A stretch of DNA of 64,000 bases, taken from positions 152,403,741 to 152,467,740 of the forward strand of contig CM041465.1 in assembly GCA_023213395.1 (NCBI GenBank), given 5' to 3'. Of this stretch, positions 22,926 through 36,420 are shown one piece after another. The stretch is from Cycas panzhihuaensis (Eukaryota > Cycadophyta). Below the pieces are notes generated by a model. That model did no database searches, was not told where the DNA came from, and saw only the letters and a list, made by a program, of their open reading frames with translations. Positions within the stretch are counted from its first letter, which is position 1, and the number at the start of each line of letters is the position of its first letter. The translations under genes and the position numbers were made by a program.

Positions 22926-24233
22926 GACTAAGGTTGTATTTGTATGTCTATGAATAACTTGCTTGTTGTTTATAATTTTTCTACATATAAGAACTCTATA
23001 ATAGATAAAGTAGAGGGATTTTCTTTACAATGTTGCCATAGTATTTTTTTACATTATAATTATATGAGTTGGACATAGTAAGATACATAAGGAATTCAAT
23101 ATAAGTATCTTGTAAACATAATAAGATTTAATGCATAATGTATTTTCCTTGGTTAGATTCTAATACATTACCATAGTAGGATTCCATGATTTTTTTTAGT
23201 ATATACAGATGAGTAAATATGGTTTTGTAGTGATGATGGCTAAATCATAAGGTCATCGAGTTTATGAGTCATTCATATGATGCTTGAAAAGTTATTTACT
23301 TGTATGTTGATAACCTTAGGGTGAGAGTCTAAAGCCTAATAATTAGTACTCCTACATTCATATAATATGCCTCAACACATGGACAAATTCTCGAGGAAGT
23401 TTATAATTGACTAGGTACAAATCCCTTCTTAATAGTATAATTTTTCTTATGAGATAAGATCTTCTAGTTTAATTCTATATTAATTCTTATATAACACTAT
23501 GAAGTAATTATTTATCGCATGCATTGATGATGATGCTATATTAGATATCTGCGATTGTATTGTAAAAGGTTATCATTTATATACTAAAACTCTATGGAGA
23601 GAAGAACCCTAGGCTTAAGAGTAAGGGTAATAATGTGTTTGTCACGCCAACTACCAAAGAAGAAGAGAGTATAGTAGGTCTAGATTGTAGAGTTCTTACC
23701 CATGATTAAAGGCCCATAACATGGATAGGCCCAATTGAAACATATCTACTAGGATAATGTAGGTGGCACCAAAGAGAGGCTTTGACAAACATAAGGATAA
23801 AATGCAATTCGAATGAAAAGTACACAGTCGCAGCTCACGGAAGGTTTGGAGCATAATAGAATTAGGATGGGCATGAGCAACGAAAGAGATATCGATTATT
23901 ATGAAAACATTTAGCATATTAATATTATTAGCTTATGTGCTTGGTCATTGAATCCTACTTAGCTTATGCCTTGCTTTGGACAGGGACGTGTAAAAATATT
24001 ATTAAATTGAAAAGGGCATTGAAAATGCATTTGATAGCAGAAAATGGTGGGTGCGGCATTGACGATGAGCAGTTGTGCGTGTCCAACAATGTGAGAATGC
24101 CCGTCAAATCACACAACTTTTATATAACCACGTCAACCCCATAAACATCTGCCACTCTCCGTAATTCCGAACTTATCAAATCCACTTGACTGCAGATTCA
24201 GAAGTAGTGGTTGCATTCTGCAACCTGTAAAGT
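22926..24233. other. No recognisable gene
   Basis: Unassigned. From about 23900 the sequence becomes less AT-rich and lacks retrotransposon motifs up to the tRNA genes, so this part may be older non-repeat DNA. Confidence 0.4.
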
Positions 24234-24305
24234 GCCTTCATAGCTCAGTGGTAGAGCGTCAGTCTTGTAAACTGAAGGTCTGTAGTTCGATCCTGCATGG
24301 AGGCA
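24234..24305 (+). tRNA. trnT-UGU: tRNA-Thr (anticodon UGU)
   Basis: 72 nt folding into a full cloverleaf. The acceptor arm is GCCTTCA/TGGAGGC with discriminator A. The D arm is GCTC/GAGC. The anticodon arm is TCAGT/ACTGA with loop CTTGTAA (TGT at 24266-24268). The T arm is TGTAG/CTGCA around TTCGATC. Internal A and B boxes (TAGCTCAGTGG and AGTTCGATCCT) are present. No CCA is encoded, as expected for a nuclear gene. It differs from plastid trnT genes. The first TTTT downstream is at about 24379, rather distant for a Pol III terminator. CAA motifs lie just upstream, as in plant tRNA genes. Confidence 0.93.
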
Positions 24306-24664
24306 GAAACGCAGCACTTGATATCCTTCCTAGTTTCGGTTCGAGGTACACGACGAATTCCGAAGAAATATTGGTGGCTTTTATTCGTTTTCTTTGCTTT
24401 TGAGCACCCGCAAATCATAGGAGGTGCGTTGGAAACATTTTTCACATGATCTGATCGTGGAGTACCTCTGGTTAACTTGTAGACTTCCTACACGAAAATG
24501 CACATCATACTATACAATGCTCTCCTGAGAATGAGCTTGAAAGACTGGTGTATCTCGGTAGTAGGAGCCAACAAAGCTCTTCTCTGCAGCTGCCAAAATG
24601 ATTAAGGTAACGTTATCTGATAAATGGCAGATGCCACGCGACAACATGTTACCGTAGGAGAGTA
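24306..24664. other. Spacer between convergent tRNA genes
   Basis: 359 bp with no recognised gene. Base composition is more balanced than the surrounding repeats. A minus-strand open frame here (24245-24445) overlaps the tRNA and is not credible. Confidence 0.5.
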
Positions 24665-24738
24665 TGCTTCGATTGAGAGTTGAACTCAAGACCTCCCGCT
24701 TACTAAACGGGTGCTCTAACCAACTGAGCTATCGAAGC
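24665..24738 (-). tRNA. trnT-AGU: tRNA-Thr (anticodon AGU)
   Basis: 74 nt on the minus strand. The acceptor arm is GCTTCGA/TCGAAGC with discriminator A. The D arm is GCTC/GAGC around AGTTGGTTA. The anticodon arm is CCCGT/GCGGG with loop TTAGTAA (AGT, 24704-24702). The T arm contains TTCAACT. The body, from the D arm through the anticodon arm to the T arm, agrees with the plant nuclear tRNA-Thr(AGU) as I remember it. No CCA is encoded. It faces the UGU gene tail to tail. An AAAA on the plus strand near 24595 would give a TTTT terminator about 65 nt downstream. Confidence 0.95.
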
Positions 24739-27700
24739 TGACGTCAGTGCTGGTGCCGTCTGACAGTCTGTCGAGTGAAAGAATAGCGGAATTATTTATT
24801 GATTAAGATAATGAAAATTGTGATGCGTTGCTGGAAACACAACCCGGATTTATGTTTATATGATAACGTTCACGCCATCTAACGGTTGTTGTCATCCTCC
24901 AATCTGTTAGGACAACGTCCTCCCCCTTGAATCGTATGAACGTACTCATAAATTATGTCTTGTTGGAAGCACGACATAGTCCCGTCTCAACGCGTTGAAT
25001 GAAATTAATACCATTTACTCATTGTCAATATCAACAATCAAATAATTTATTAAGCCTCTTCATACAAACTTTAGATTAAGCCGTGATTTGTGAACTTCCC
25101 TTTTAAGACAAATAGACAAGTCTGGATTCACAAAACCAAGAGAAAACTAGAAGAAAAATAAATATTCTAACAATTTTTGTTGTTTGCATACTACATAAGC
25201 TCTCATTATATGCATGTATATTGTACACTAGTAAACAATTATAGTTATAGCTAAAAATTGCCTCGCAATTACGACTTCAACTCTTTCTACATTTACAATT
25301 AATGGATACTTGTAGTCACAACTCAAAATCACCGCTTATAGTTTTAAAATTACCTATAGTTACAATCAATAATCATGTGCAATTGCAATCAATAATTGCC
25401 AATTATTCTAGTCAATAACTATCTACAACTACAATTAATAATCGCCTACTATTGTAGTAAAACGACTCCCTAAAATTATAACTTAAGAGCTCTTTGTTTG
25501 TACACCATCAAAATTGCAAATGCAATCATGTTAGATGGACCACAATAGACTCCTTTTCAATCTCAATCAATCATGCCTCTTTTGATCATGATCATTAAAT
25601 CTTCTCCCACAATCATCAATAGTTCTTTAGTCTCCCAAACTCGATTCTTGTTATCTCCCAACACTCTTGCTTAGCCAAAGATTTAAGTATGATGCTTATC
25701 ATTACATTCGCATATCGCTTGATTTGATACACTCCAATAAAAGTTCTATGGTGTTCATGCATTTCTCAAGAATTAACTCAAGGAGAACATCTATAGCCAT
25801 TTCATTTGCATTATAAAAAGCTGGGTTGATGTCTCTTGACTTAACTCTTTCTCACAAAATGATATTGTCTGCAGCATTTCTCCCAAATGCTAGTTGATCC
25901 TATGTGCTCTTAATATTCTCTCTCTTTACTTCTCTCTTTAGCCACATTACAACCAACTTTCACTTTCTTATTAAGTTTTGATATTTCTTATGCATAATAT
26001 TAATATGTAATTGTTCCCTATCATTTATATATTCTAGTATATACTTTGAGATCTATTTAATATAGCTATAGATTTATTATAATATTATCTGAAAATTGCT
26101 CTATAAAATTAACATAGATCTATGTCTGTTCAATTGATTTGGTGTGAATCTACCCTTGGGATTTTTGCAAGTAGTATTTGTTTCCTTAATTTTAAACCCC
26201 TTGCCTTAAATTTATAAACATTGGAAATAATTTTTTTTTTCTCACATATTAGATATGCATACATTACTTGTCATATGCCTTATGTTGCATTTGATTGCCT
26301 ACATTTGTTTGATATTTGATTTATGCTACATGTAATTGAGCATATACTTTGGTTACCTGCGCATATTGCATTTACCTTTCATCGACAATGCAAAAGGGAT
26401 TTGGACTCTATAATACCTAACTTTTACATCAATTTAGAAACCTATTTTTCAAATTCATATTATAAATACTTCTAATCTAAGGTCATTTTATTCTTAGAAC
26501 AATTGTTACACTTATTTGCTTACACTCAAATAAGGCCCCTTGCCCCATTCCCTACTTGACTCTCTTTAAATAAGACATACATTATCTAATTTCGAAATTA
26601 TTTTTGTTGTTAGACAAAAGTTTCTTACATGCTCCTTCATTGTAATCAAACTTTCAAATTTTGGCTTATTATTTTGTTGTTTTGTATTGTTTTTTTGCTA
26701 TACGATGACTGGTGATTGTATCATGTATATTACTCATTTTTTGTAGTACCATATTGTACATCCTCTTCATAATTTCTATAATATCACTCTATTATACTAC
26801 ATCTCTTCTTATAATACCCATAATATATTATAGGATACTAATTCATTTTCTATTGTATTATCTATGATCATATCATGCTTTTCTAATTTCATTCATGTAG
26901 CATTTGTGCAATTGTTCCTCTATGTTTCCATAGTATAGATTATTTTGGTGATACAATTTCATCAACATGACTGCTTTTCTTATATTTTAACATATTTTAT
27001 TTATTTTTATATTTTACATTTCTATTTGTTATTTATTTATTATTGATTTTTTATTTATCACTCTCACAATCACTCGTTCTTCTCACTTATCTTACTTTCT
27101 TTTGCATTGTCTTGGGGTGATCATACATACTTATATAGCCTTACTTTGATTTTGGAACAACTACTATATATCATTTATTTAGTTTTTTATAATGTTAATG
27201 GGAAATACGTACTTGGCAACATTTTCTTTAGCATTGTCTTACAAGTTGAAAGAATATTGGATAAAGAAGGAATATGAGTTTACACTCGTTTGTCATCAAG
27301 TGAAGACACCTCCTCAAAGAACAAACAAAGTAAGAGCCTTTATGCCTTATTTGATTTATCTTTCATATTTTATTTGATTGATTTATCTAAGAAAATATAT
27401 ATATATATATATTAATTTATTTTGAGAGAATATACAAGATAAATTGATGCAATAAAAAAAGTTAAACACCCTTACAAAATAAACATTGTTGCTCTTTATA
27501 AATACTCTTACCTTACTATATTTCAATATAACTAGTGACCATATATACACATAAATATTCATTCATCACTTATAGGAATAATGTTCCTTGTAGACAAAAA
27601 ATTTATTTATTTCTTCTAGGGTTTATCTTGACTTAAAATATTTCCTTTTATTAAAGAATAAAATCTCATTATTAAATAAACATTTTGGTGACCATGCTAG

Positions 27701-30700
27701 GGATCACATCGTTATTATTATTGTTTTTTTCTTTGCACTCTCGTATAATATGGTAAGTGATTTTAATCAAGATGAGCTACTAAAGAGGCCTTAAGAAAGA
27801 CGCGCATGGTAGCAAGTCTCAAATGGAACAAGGAAAGGAGTTAATGAAAAGAAAATGACTCATACTAGGAAGTCCTTAGTAAGCTTACTCGAGATGTAAC
27901 TTATATGAGAGGGATGTGGCTCATATGACTTGACATAAAACCCAAGGTAAGAGGCCTAAATTAGAGAAGGGAGTTCGATGATTTCGTCATGAGAAATCAT
28001 GTGCCTCATGGATGCGAATGCGTGGTTACAGGGTGTGAAGAAGGATAGAAGGTTGAGTACTAAAGATAAAATAAGGGGAAGTAGACAAGGATTACATAAA
28101 TAGTATTAAGCTACCTAGTTGAGCTACTAATCAATCAACAAACAAATTGAGAAAAAAAAGAACAATAAAGCTAAACTATCACTAATCCAAATGTAGTTAA
28201 AGTATAAGAGCAAGATAAAACCTAACTATACAAGTCCCTTAGATGAAGTAAATAACACTAAAGTAAGGCTTCAAGACTAAGAGAGATGTTAGGGTATAAA
28301 TACCTTAATTGCTATCAAGATCCTACGAATATAACCTAGGATCTATTTCCTCTAATGGTACTGAACTTACCTCTGCCAACCTACTAATTACACATGCTCA
28401 TTGATGTAAACCAATAGAAAGGGAGGGTTGATGAGAAGAAAGATGAAAAAGAATTGAACTATAGGTTAATGATCTACTCGTGGGAAATGGAGGAGAGTTT
28501 CTCACCATAATATCCCATTTATAAGTGTGAAAAGCTTGGGGATGCCCACATCTAATTCTAGATTGTCTTAACTTTTTAGAGGTAAATGAGGTGAGAAGAA
28601 ATCACTCTTAATAACTTAAATGATGCTCACTCAACTCTCTTGATTGTATGTAATGGAAATAATTACCCATCACTAGGTCACTCAAAACATAGCAAGATAA
28701 CCCAAATATCAAGTATAAGATCAACATGATGGTTGGAGATGAAACCCAACTTATTACTAACTGACCTTTCTTCTAGAAAGGTAAGAACCTAATCTAAAAT
28801 ATTGAAGAGCAATGTAGCATACACTAAGTATAAACTAATATGTAATTTTATTTTTGGATGCACACATCATAAAATCTTAATTAAATGCAAGAACCTACAA
28901 ACCATGGGTTTAGGGACTTGCAACTATACACTTAATCCTCATCTTAATATAAATCTTATAAGTAGGAACATCTATTAACTTAATTTAGTTGTCCTTTTTA
29001 AAGTTTTTATGAGCTAATTAAACTGAAAGTGAAAGGAAGAGAGAGAAAAAAACATATGAAGAGATGTGTACACAAGCAATCGACACTTTTTCTTTTTCAC
29101 TTTTAGGAATGAAAAGGCAAGAAAAGAGAAGAAGTGATTTTGTTTCCTTTTCAAGGTAAAATGAAGTGAAAATCAAGTTCGTTTCCTTTCTCTTTTAGTG
29201 AGATTTTAAGCACAAAATAATTAAAGAAAAATGGAGGGAAGCAACACCTTTAAGCACACTTTTAAATTTTGCTTTCACGTTTTGTTTCTTACCTCTATTT
29301 TTACCATGCAAGGTAAAACCAAGTACTAAGAGTGCTTGTTAGTTATTAGTCAAACCTAAGAAATATTCAATAGTATTTCTACTTGTTATATTAGATTACA
29401 ATAGAAAAAAAGATTGTAGCTTAAATGAGAATTCCTAAAAATACCTTTGAAAGTAAAATCAAATTTATATAGAGAGGCTCATACTTATAGAGAAATAGAT
29501 AATACCTCCCCTGCCCCATATGCAATTTTACTTTCTAGGAATAATGCTTGAGGCTCCAAGTTGATTTCTTCCTATCACCTACAACTAAAACGTTTATGAA
29601 GTGATCTTCAATCTACAATATTAGCTAAGAAAGAAAGCATCATAATATTGATAAATTATTGAAAGCAAACTATAAGTTTTTAAATTAAAATTATCCACTG
29701 TGGACTTTGGTAACTAGAAGGCCTTAAATATGGTGAATCACCAACACAAATGAGACTTAAATAATCTGAAGGCTCCCCTAAACCTTAATGAGCACATTTG
29801 TCATAAGAAATCAATAGTTAGAGAAGTAAAATAAACTATAAATGGAGAACAATTAAATAGAAGTAAGCAAATAAGACATCACACAAAAGAGAAAAGGATT
29901 GGAGCCAAAATCAATGGTCAAATTTGTATACCATAGATGGAAATCACTATAGAATTACCCCAAACTTAGGCAAATGACTTAATCTTCTAGGTTCTAGCTA
30001 TCCACCACTTAATAGCAATATCATCTTCCTTCATCAGTAGCCTAGGTGAGGCTCTCCTATCCTTGTTAGGAAAGGAAGTAATAAAGGACCCCCTTTTAGA
30101 AAATGGATATAAGATGAGAATAAAAGTATAAGACTAAGGTTTGGAGTTTTTTTCTATTTTTCCTAAGGAGTTACCTTTAGGGTTTGGGTCATGGTGCAAA
30201 GTTATATTTATTGTTTCTCTTAATTACAAGAGGAAGTAATGTTGTCTCTTTTTATTTTTAGGGTGTAGTTCATTATATGAAATGAGGTTATTTTGTTTGC
30301 AAAAAAATGTTTGTTTTGATAAAGTTTATGAAGTACAAACACTCACCCTCACTCTCTTTTCACTTTGGGGATCAAGGGATGCAAGGAAGAACAAAGGAGA
30401 GAATGTTGCAATAATCTCTTTTCAAGTTTCTTTTCAATGCAAGGAAGCATGTGATTTGGTTCCACTATGTTCCATAGTTTCATTTCTTACATGTATGTGC
30501 ATACATAAGAATGATAATTGGGTATAAAGGCTATGTAATATTTCCTTCTCTTAGTTGTGTTCCTTATATATGTAAAGAGAAAGGAATGCATTTACTATTT
30601 TCCAATTTCTTTCTAACGGACATATGTGTATGCAAAAATAAAAAAGAGGAAGTGAAGCTTATGCAACATTTTTCTTTTAATACAAAAGAAGAAGGAAGAA

Positions 30701-32166
30701 ACACTTTTTACTTAATGTTATAGCTTTGACTTATATATATAATATACATGCATAAATAGAAGAAATAATCTCTTCCTTGCTATGCTTCTTTCATGAAAGG
30801 AGAGAGGAGAAGAGAATGTATATGTGCCTTTTCTTTTTCCAAAGAAAAAAAACAAGAATGTGTTATATTCAAACTACCCTTTTACTTTTGTTGCAATAGA
30901 TGAATTTGAGTGGAGGTAAGTAAGAGCAAGATGGGTTTTGGAAGAGTGCACCTAGTATATGACATTTGATGTTGATCTCATAGTTGCTCATATGCTTCTC
31001 CCTTACTAATGACACAAGCTCCTTTGTTGCCACAATAGTTGTTGAGAGTGCAAAAGGGGGGCTGCATTACCTTTCTCGAATCGAAAATGTAATGTTGCAA
31101 CAATTAAAAAAAAGGAAAGAAAGTAATAAAGCAAAAATATTAACCTAACTATAGTACTAAAAGGTGATTGACATTACCTTATGATGAAGAATGATTTGCA
31201 AGTGGAAGCAAGTCTCTCACCTATAAGACAAAGCAAAGAACTTTTCCCATAAGCAACAAATATATACTTCCTAGATATATTCATACCAATGTTATCAATG
31301 TTATTAACATGTGATAACAAGGAAACAAATACATCTACCTTCCTTTTTGAGACTTCAACATGTAAGAAACAAAATGAAATTGAGAGGGAGAAGAGGGTGG
31401 TGCCTCATAATAGAAAGGCCTCCTATGTGGCTACAATCTCCCAAGTAGCAAAAGGTATCACTTGGTTTGATATGTTCCTTAAGGTAAGAATCCAAAGATG
31501 AAGGGAAGTAAAATGGTGGGGATATGGAGTGCCAATAGTAAGCACCAAATTATCTATGGGTGATTAATTGATTTAGGCTTGTGTTGGAGGAAGTTTGTAC
31601 ATGCACAAATGGAATAGGAAGGTGGGGATAAAAGGAGAGGGATTACTCATGGAGGGGGTGTCAAGCTAGAGTTTTGCACCTATTTCTCCTTCTCTAACTC
31701 CTTCAAACTTGTTGGTTTCCTTCCCACTTTCTCCTACAACAACCTTGAGGGAACTTGAGAAAGGTTTATTGTCCAAAGGAGGATGTTTCCCAAGGTTGGA
31801 AAGGGGATATTATGCAATAAACATATGAAAATTGATTCCTTAAGCATTAGACTAGATCTAAGAGGATAATATAACAAGGAATGAGGGTAAATAACAAGAA
31901 AATATGCTAAAAAACTAAAACAAACAAGTTGTTTACCTATTTTTAGTAAGTAGAGTTGATCTTTATGTGAAAACCTCATGAGGACATATTTTCTCATCTT
32001 TTAAATGCCTTTTGTGGTGAGAAAATGAAAGAAGAGAATAGAGGAAGGATTAAAATAGTGTGTAGATCTTGGACAGGTGTTGTTGTTACCAAAAACCTAA
32101 GCTTTTCCTCTTATTTTCCTTAAAGAATACTTGCTTTTTGCTCTTGAATTAGCTAGTGTTAAAAAT

Positions 32167-32170
<4 letters not shown>
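24739..32170. other. About 7.4 kb without recognisable genes or repeats
   Basis: AT-rich DNA. Open frames such as 27192-27377, 30282-30527, 30511-30723 and 31289-31501 (plus) and 31734-31997 (minus) have no family signature or context. From 25200 to 25460 there are degenerate iterations of ACAATCAATAATCG-like text. A short (TA) run lies at 27395-27411. I see no LTR pair, no reverse transcriptase and no terminal inverted repeat. Confidence 0.45.

Positions 32171-32238
<68 letters not shown>
32171..32238. repeat. (GA)n microsatellite
   Basis: About 33 uninterrupted GA dinucleotides, ending in GGAGAAGAAGAG. Confidence 0.97.
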
Positions 32239-32241
<3 letters not shown>

Positions 32242-33369
32242 AGAAGAGTTGTAGATGATAGAATAATGAAGAATTCAGAGTTTTTGTGAGTTTGAATGGA
32301 TTCTAAGGACCATTAGGCCTTGATCTGGGATGGTCCCAAGACTGAGATCTATGTGAGAGGGGCATTAAATGCAAATTTAGCCATTTTCTGGATACATTCA
32401 AAGTCATAACAATCGCATCATGAATATATCTATAGGGCATAACAATTAGAGTGGGGCAAACAGAAAACTAGGCAGGATGGCATTAAAATAATAGAACTTA
32501 TAAAAAATTAATAAATGCTTATGAAAGAAGGATAACACTTCTTGTTGGAGGTCTAGAACTCCTCCCTAAGGATCTAGAAATCAGTCTCATTCCATCTCAT
32601 ACATTGGCAACTATAAAAATGTATAATACCATCACTAAACTGGGTTAGAACCTCATGGGGATGATGGCAATCGAGGTCCTAGAGTATAGATGGAGATTAG
32701 GCCATAAAATAATAGTTGTAAAGAATGTAAAGAAGAATGAGGGATAGAACATATACATAAACTTACCTATGTAATACTATCCTAATCCATTCCTAATAAG
32801 CAGGAAATGGTGCCCCCTTAGCATCAAAATCTCGTCACTTTGGAGCATTGGACACGAGAAAGTTGCCAACATACATGTTGTCAATAGTAGTGATAACTAG
32901 CAGGCAGGTGTGTAGGTAACCAAAGGGCACTGTAAGTGCTATAAGGAATGTATGGATAAGAGGACATATGCTAGGGGAGAAGACAAGCTCATGGTTCAAT
33001 CAAACCTCTAAGTGTGGGACCCTAGACCCAAAGCACACACCATAGAAGATAAGGAAAAGGGGTGACCTAAGGGGGATGCCCTTTAGTGGCACCCCTAAAT
33101 GGGTAGGATAACCCTAGAAAATGTGGTAGGTTTGAAACCTAAAGAGGAAACTAAGGAGAATTAAGGGATGCTTTATCACTCTAAGATAGAGTTTAAATCA
33201 AATAAAAAAGGGTTTTGGTCATCATAGTTTAGCCTCATTAGTAGCTACCATTTAGAGGTAAATAAGGAGTAGAGGTTGGGGGAGGGGTCACCATTGAAGG
33301 GTTTCTAAAGGGCAACCTATCAAACCTATAAGGAGCCATTTAGGAGCTAGAGACCACGCTTAAGAATAA
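32239..33369. other. No recognisable gene
   Basis: Unassigned DNA. It may contain the 3' end of the minus-strand Gypsy whose RNase H domain lies just above it, but no LTR partner is present. Confidence 0.35.
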
Positions 33370-33826
33370 GGTAAACTAGACTATTAGCCTCGACATTCTA
33401 ATCACAAGGGATGTATCGAATATCAACCATGGAGAAGCAAGATAGAAGAGACCTAGTAGTTGAAGCGAGGAATCTTAACTGAGGGCTGAGGACCTAATAG
33501 GTTTAGGTCAACTGGGATACTATGATCTGAGAGTTACAATGTAGGATGATAGGACTACGATGGATGCAAAGTGCATTGGTTAAGGCTTCTATAGCTGATG
33601 TATACTCTACATTATTGTTCATGGCCTCAAGTAGATAAATCTTGGAACATATGAAATCATGCCCAAATGGATCACAGATGATACAAATTGTAGTAGAAGG
33701 TCCCAGGTTACCATGACTACCACCATCCATGAAGATGAGTAGTGCCATGATTAGGGAAATAATAAGGAACTTAATAAAAAGAAGGGAGATGCTCAATAAA
33801 GGATAATGAGTCCTGAAAAAAATCAT
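33370..33826 (-). pseudogene. RNase H domain, plant Tat-type second RNase H
   Basis: The minus-strand frame 33826-33503 reads MDGGSHGNLGPST, then NNNVEYTSAIEALTNAL and LHCNSQIIVSQL. These are the DGASxGNPG, NNxAEYxAL and DSQLVxxQL motifs of RNase H type I domains. The first aspartate and the glutamate are kept, and D of DSQ is N. After stops the frame continues with a decayed CFSMVDIRYIPCD.NVEANSL at about 33420-33380, matching the C-terminal IPRxxNxxAD block. This extra RNase H is typical of Tat-lineage Gypsy elements. It lies about 3.7 kb downstream of the integrase rather than between RNase H and integrase. Confidence 0.7.
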
Positions 33827-34929
33827 AATTACTCAAAAGGCTAATCAAGAGAGGATAGGAGAGACCTATAACCAGGTTGTTAAGCTTATAGAGGGCCTAC
33901 CCTATAAAAGGGAAGGAGAAAAGGTAAGAACAGACTTAATGTCGAGGATCTAAGGTAGGTTCAAAGCCAACTAAGGGCTCAACCTAGGGATTGGATACCA
34001 CTGGGAGCAAAATGGGCCAAAATAGACATGAAAAATAGAGTCAACTTGCTAAAACGAGTCTATGAAGTATAAACATGGATGGTGTTTTAAGCAGCACAAA
34101 ATAAGCTAAAAAGGACTCCCAAAGGATACAAAAGGGGTGTTATAAATGCTAGAAAAGTTGAGAAAAATGGGCATCTAGGAGCCTAAAAGGGTAGGGACCC
34201 TGAATAGAATAAGGATAAGCCCAAGGATGTGGTCCTAATGACTCCATCGAAATGGAAGAAGGTTGCGGGGCTTCAAGGAGTCCCACGAATAAAAGGGGAT
34301 AAGGGGGTGAAAATGGAATTCATTTTCACACTCCCTTATGTGATTTAGAGAGAAAACTACTTACTACCCTCAACTTACCACCTTAATATGAGCCTAGTAG
34401 AGGAGATCTAATCATTTGATAATCACGCAAAGGAAACCATTGAGACCATAACTGAGTAATGGAAGCAATTAGGCCAGACCTGGTACTCAGATCTTAACCA
34501 TGACTCACTTATTTACATCTTTTTATTAGTGTCTTTTATATGTTGGGTAATGTCTATTAGGGTGCTATGAGGGTTGACATGACCCAATTAAAGGCTCATA
34601 AGAGGCTAAACCAAGGATTTAGGAGGCCCTAATCCCAATGGACAAAGTGTTATCCATCTTTAGTTATATATCTTTTGTTTTGTTTTTATTTTATTTTATT
34701 TTAACAGGGGAATTTATGGTACCATAGATATCCCTACGGGGCGTATGGAGTACTTGTACGACCTGTTAATATATTTACAATGTTACGAATATATTAGTGG
34801 GGTGAAGATGAATATAAAGAATATATGAAAATATTTAGATTTGATCAAATTTTGATGACTGATATGTTGACTAGGAGGGCCCTTGGCCCTGTAGGGAGGT
34901 AAGTAACTGACTAATAATGTTTGTTGGTG
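33827..34929. other. No recognisable gene; 5' flank of the PMD fossil
   Basis: No coding motif assigned. A GTAAGT...TTTTTAG segment at 34899-34937 looks like intron edges but is only 39 bp. Confidence 0.35.
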
Positions 34930-36420
34930 ATTTTTAGCATCTCACCATAGTGGAAAATTGCAAGAACATCAACTCATCGATGATAGAATTTACAGAGTTG
35001 ATGGATCATCATGATAAGGCAACATTGAGACAATGTGGATTTCTCAAGATAGTTTGCACACTACAATATGCCTTAGACCAGGCACTTTTAGTTGACATCA
35101 TCTCTCACTGGGATTGATAGAGGCATGTGTTCCATCTCTCACTAGTGGGAGACATTACCATCACCCCAATGAATGTCTGGAGGATCATGGAGGTGCCTAC
35201 CAGTAGAGTAACAATGATGTTTGGGACTCTGCCCAATATAGATGTAACATATAGAGAGGCAACCAGATAGTTTTATGGTAGGGGTCATTGGGACTAGAGG
35301 GGGTTATCATTAGGGACCATAGTGATGTTTAGGATTCCTCATGCAAAGAAGATGATTATCTTTACTATTCTATTATGAATTTTCTAAAAACAAAACTATA
35401 GGGATGTGTTTAGAGGATGGATGGATATCATCAAATAATACAAGGTAGAAGAGAGGTTTGACTGGGTCACTTTGATAGTGGCTAATCTCATGGCTCAGCT
35501 CGACCAAACCTAGGTAGTAGGATGGGGAGGACTCTCATATAACTCCCTACTTTAGTGTTGGTTCTTTGATCATTTTTTAGGAGTGGGACTAGCAATAGGA
35601 CCATAACCCATACCAGTTAATGCTCCTCTTATTCATCGATGGCCATCATGTTTCAGGGGTGTGAGAGAGCCAACACAAGTTAAGAGATTTGTAGTAGCTA
35701 CATCATTAGACCTGTTAATGGTGGATGACTATGTGAGCCAAACATATCACATCATGCATCTGGATAGTGATGCAAAGGAGGGAGAGGTTGCATGGGTCCT
35801 CACAGTAGAGCCAAGAGAGGAGAAGGATTAGGGAGCTCCTGCTACTGATTTAGAGGTAGAGGTAGCATTAGTGGCTACAAGAGAGGTAACTATAGCTATG
35901 ATAGGAGCAAAGATCCTCAGGGTAGAGGAGGCAGAGGTTGAGGAGACACCAGCTACTCCAAGGGATGAGAAGTTAGGAGTAGAGGAGTTGGGAGCTAAGG
36001 AGGCAATAGTTGGAGAGGCAATAACTAGAGAGGTGTTGGCTAATCCTAGAGATGAGGTCTCTCTTTTCCTTGCTATAACTTTCGATTTAGTTATTTGATT
36101 TGATATCTTTATGATATTATCATTTATGTTTATGGATTTTATTTATACTCCACACTGACACATGAACTTGCATGATTGGTAGGTGGAGAGGTCATAGAGG
36201 AGATAATCAGGATAGTTATAATTGAGCTCTTCCCACAGGTATGGGGAGGGTTGGACTCCCATCGTAGATAGTGAAGAGCCAGGCTCAATAGGACCCCATA
36301 CAATGGCTTTCGTCCCCATCGTTTGAGTCAGAGATATATGGCCTGCGGAGGCCCAGAAGAGATAGATGGAGAGGGATCAACTCCATGTAAAGAGGGACGA
36401 TCTATGAGCTTGAGTGTAGG
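34930..36420 (+). pseudogene. Plant mobile domain (PMD) protein fossil
   Basis: One frame, phase-set at 34995, can be read to 36098 with about ten in-frame stops and no obvious frameshift. It gives TLRQCGFLKIVCTLQYALDQ, then ALLVDIISHWD, HVFHLSLVGDITITPMNVW and RIMEVPTS. These fit the plant mobile domain (PF10536, MAIN/MAIL1 family): LRxAGLL, LDxALLxALVERW, TxTFHLPxGExTITLxDV, LLGLPVDG. Further on, WPSCFRGVREPTQVKRFVVA and a glutamate-rich tail (35871-36098) follow. At 36057-36182 a T-rich GT...AG segment resembles an intron. PMD domains occur in host genes and in Gypsy and Mutator-like elements. Here it lies antisense to Gypsy pol. Confidence 0.72.

Noticed and set aside
34899-34937. GTAAGT...TTTTTAG resembling a complete intron
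   Set aside because: At 39 bp it is shorter than plant introns normally are. Kept only as a remark next to the PMD fossil.
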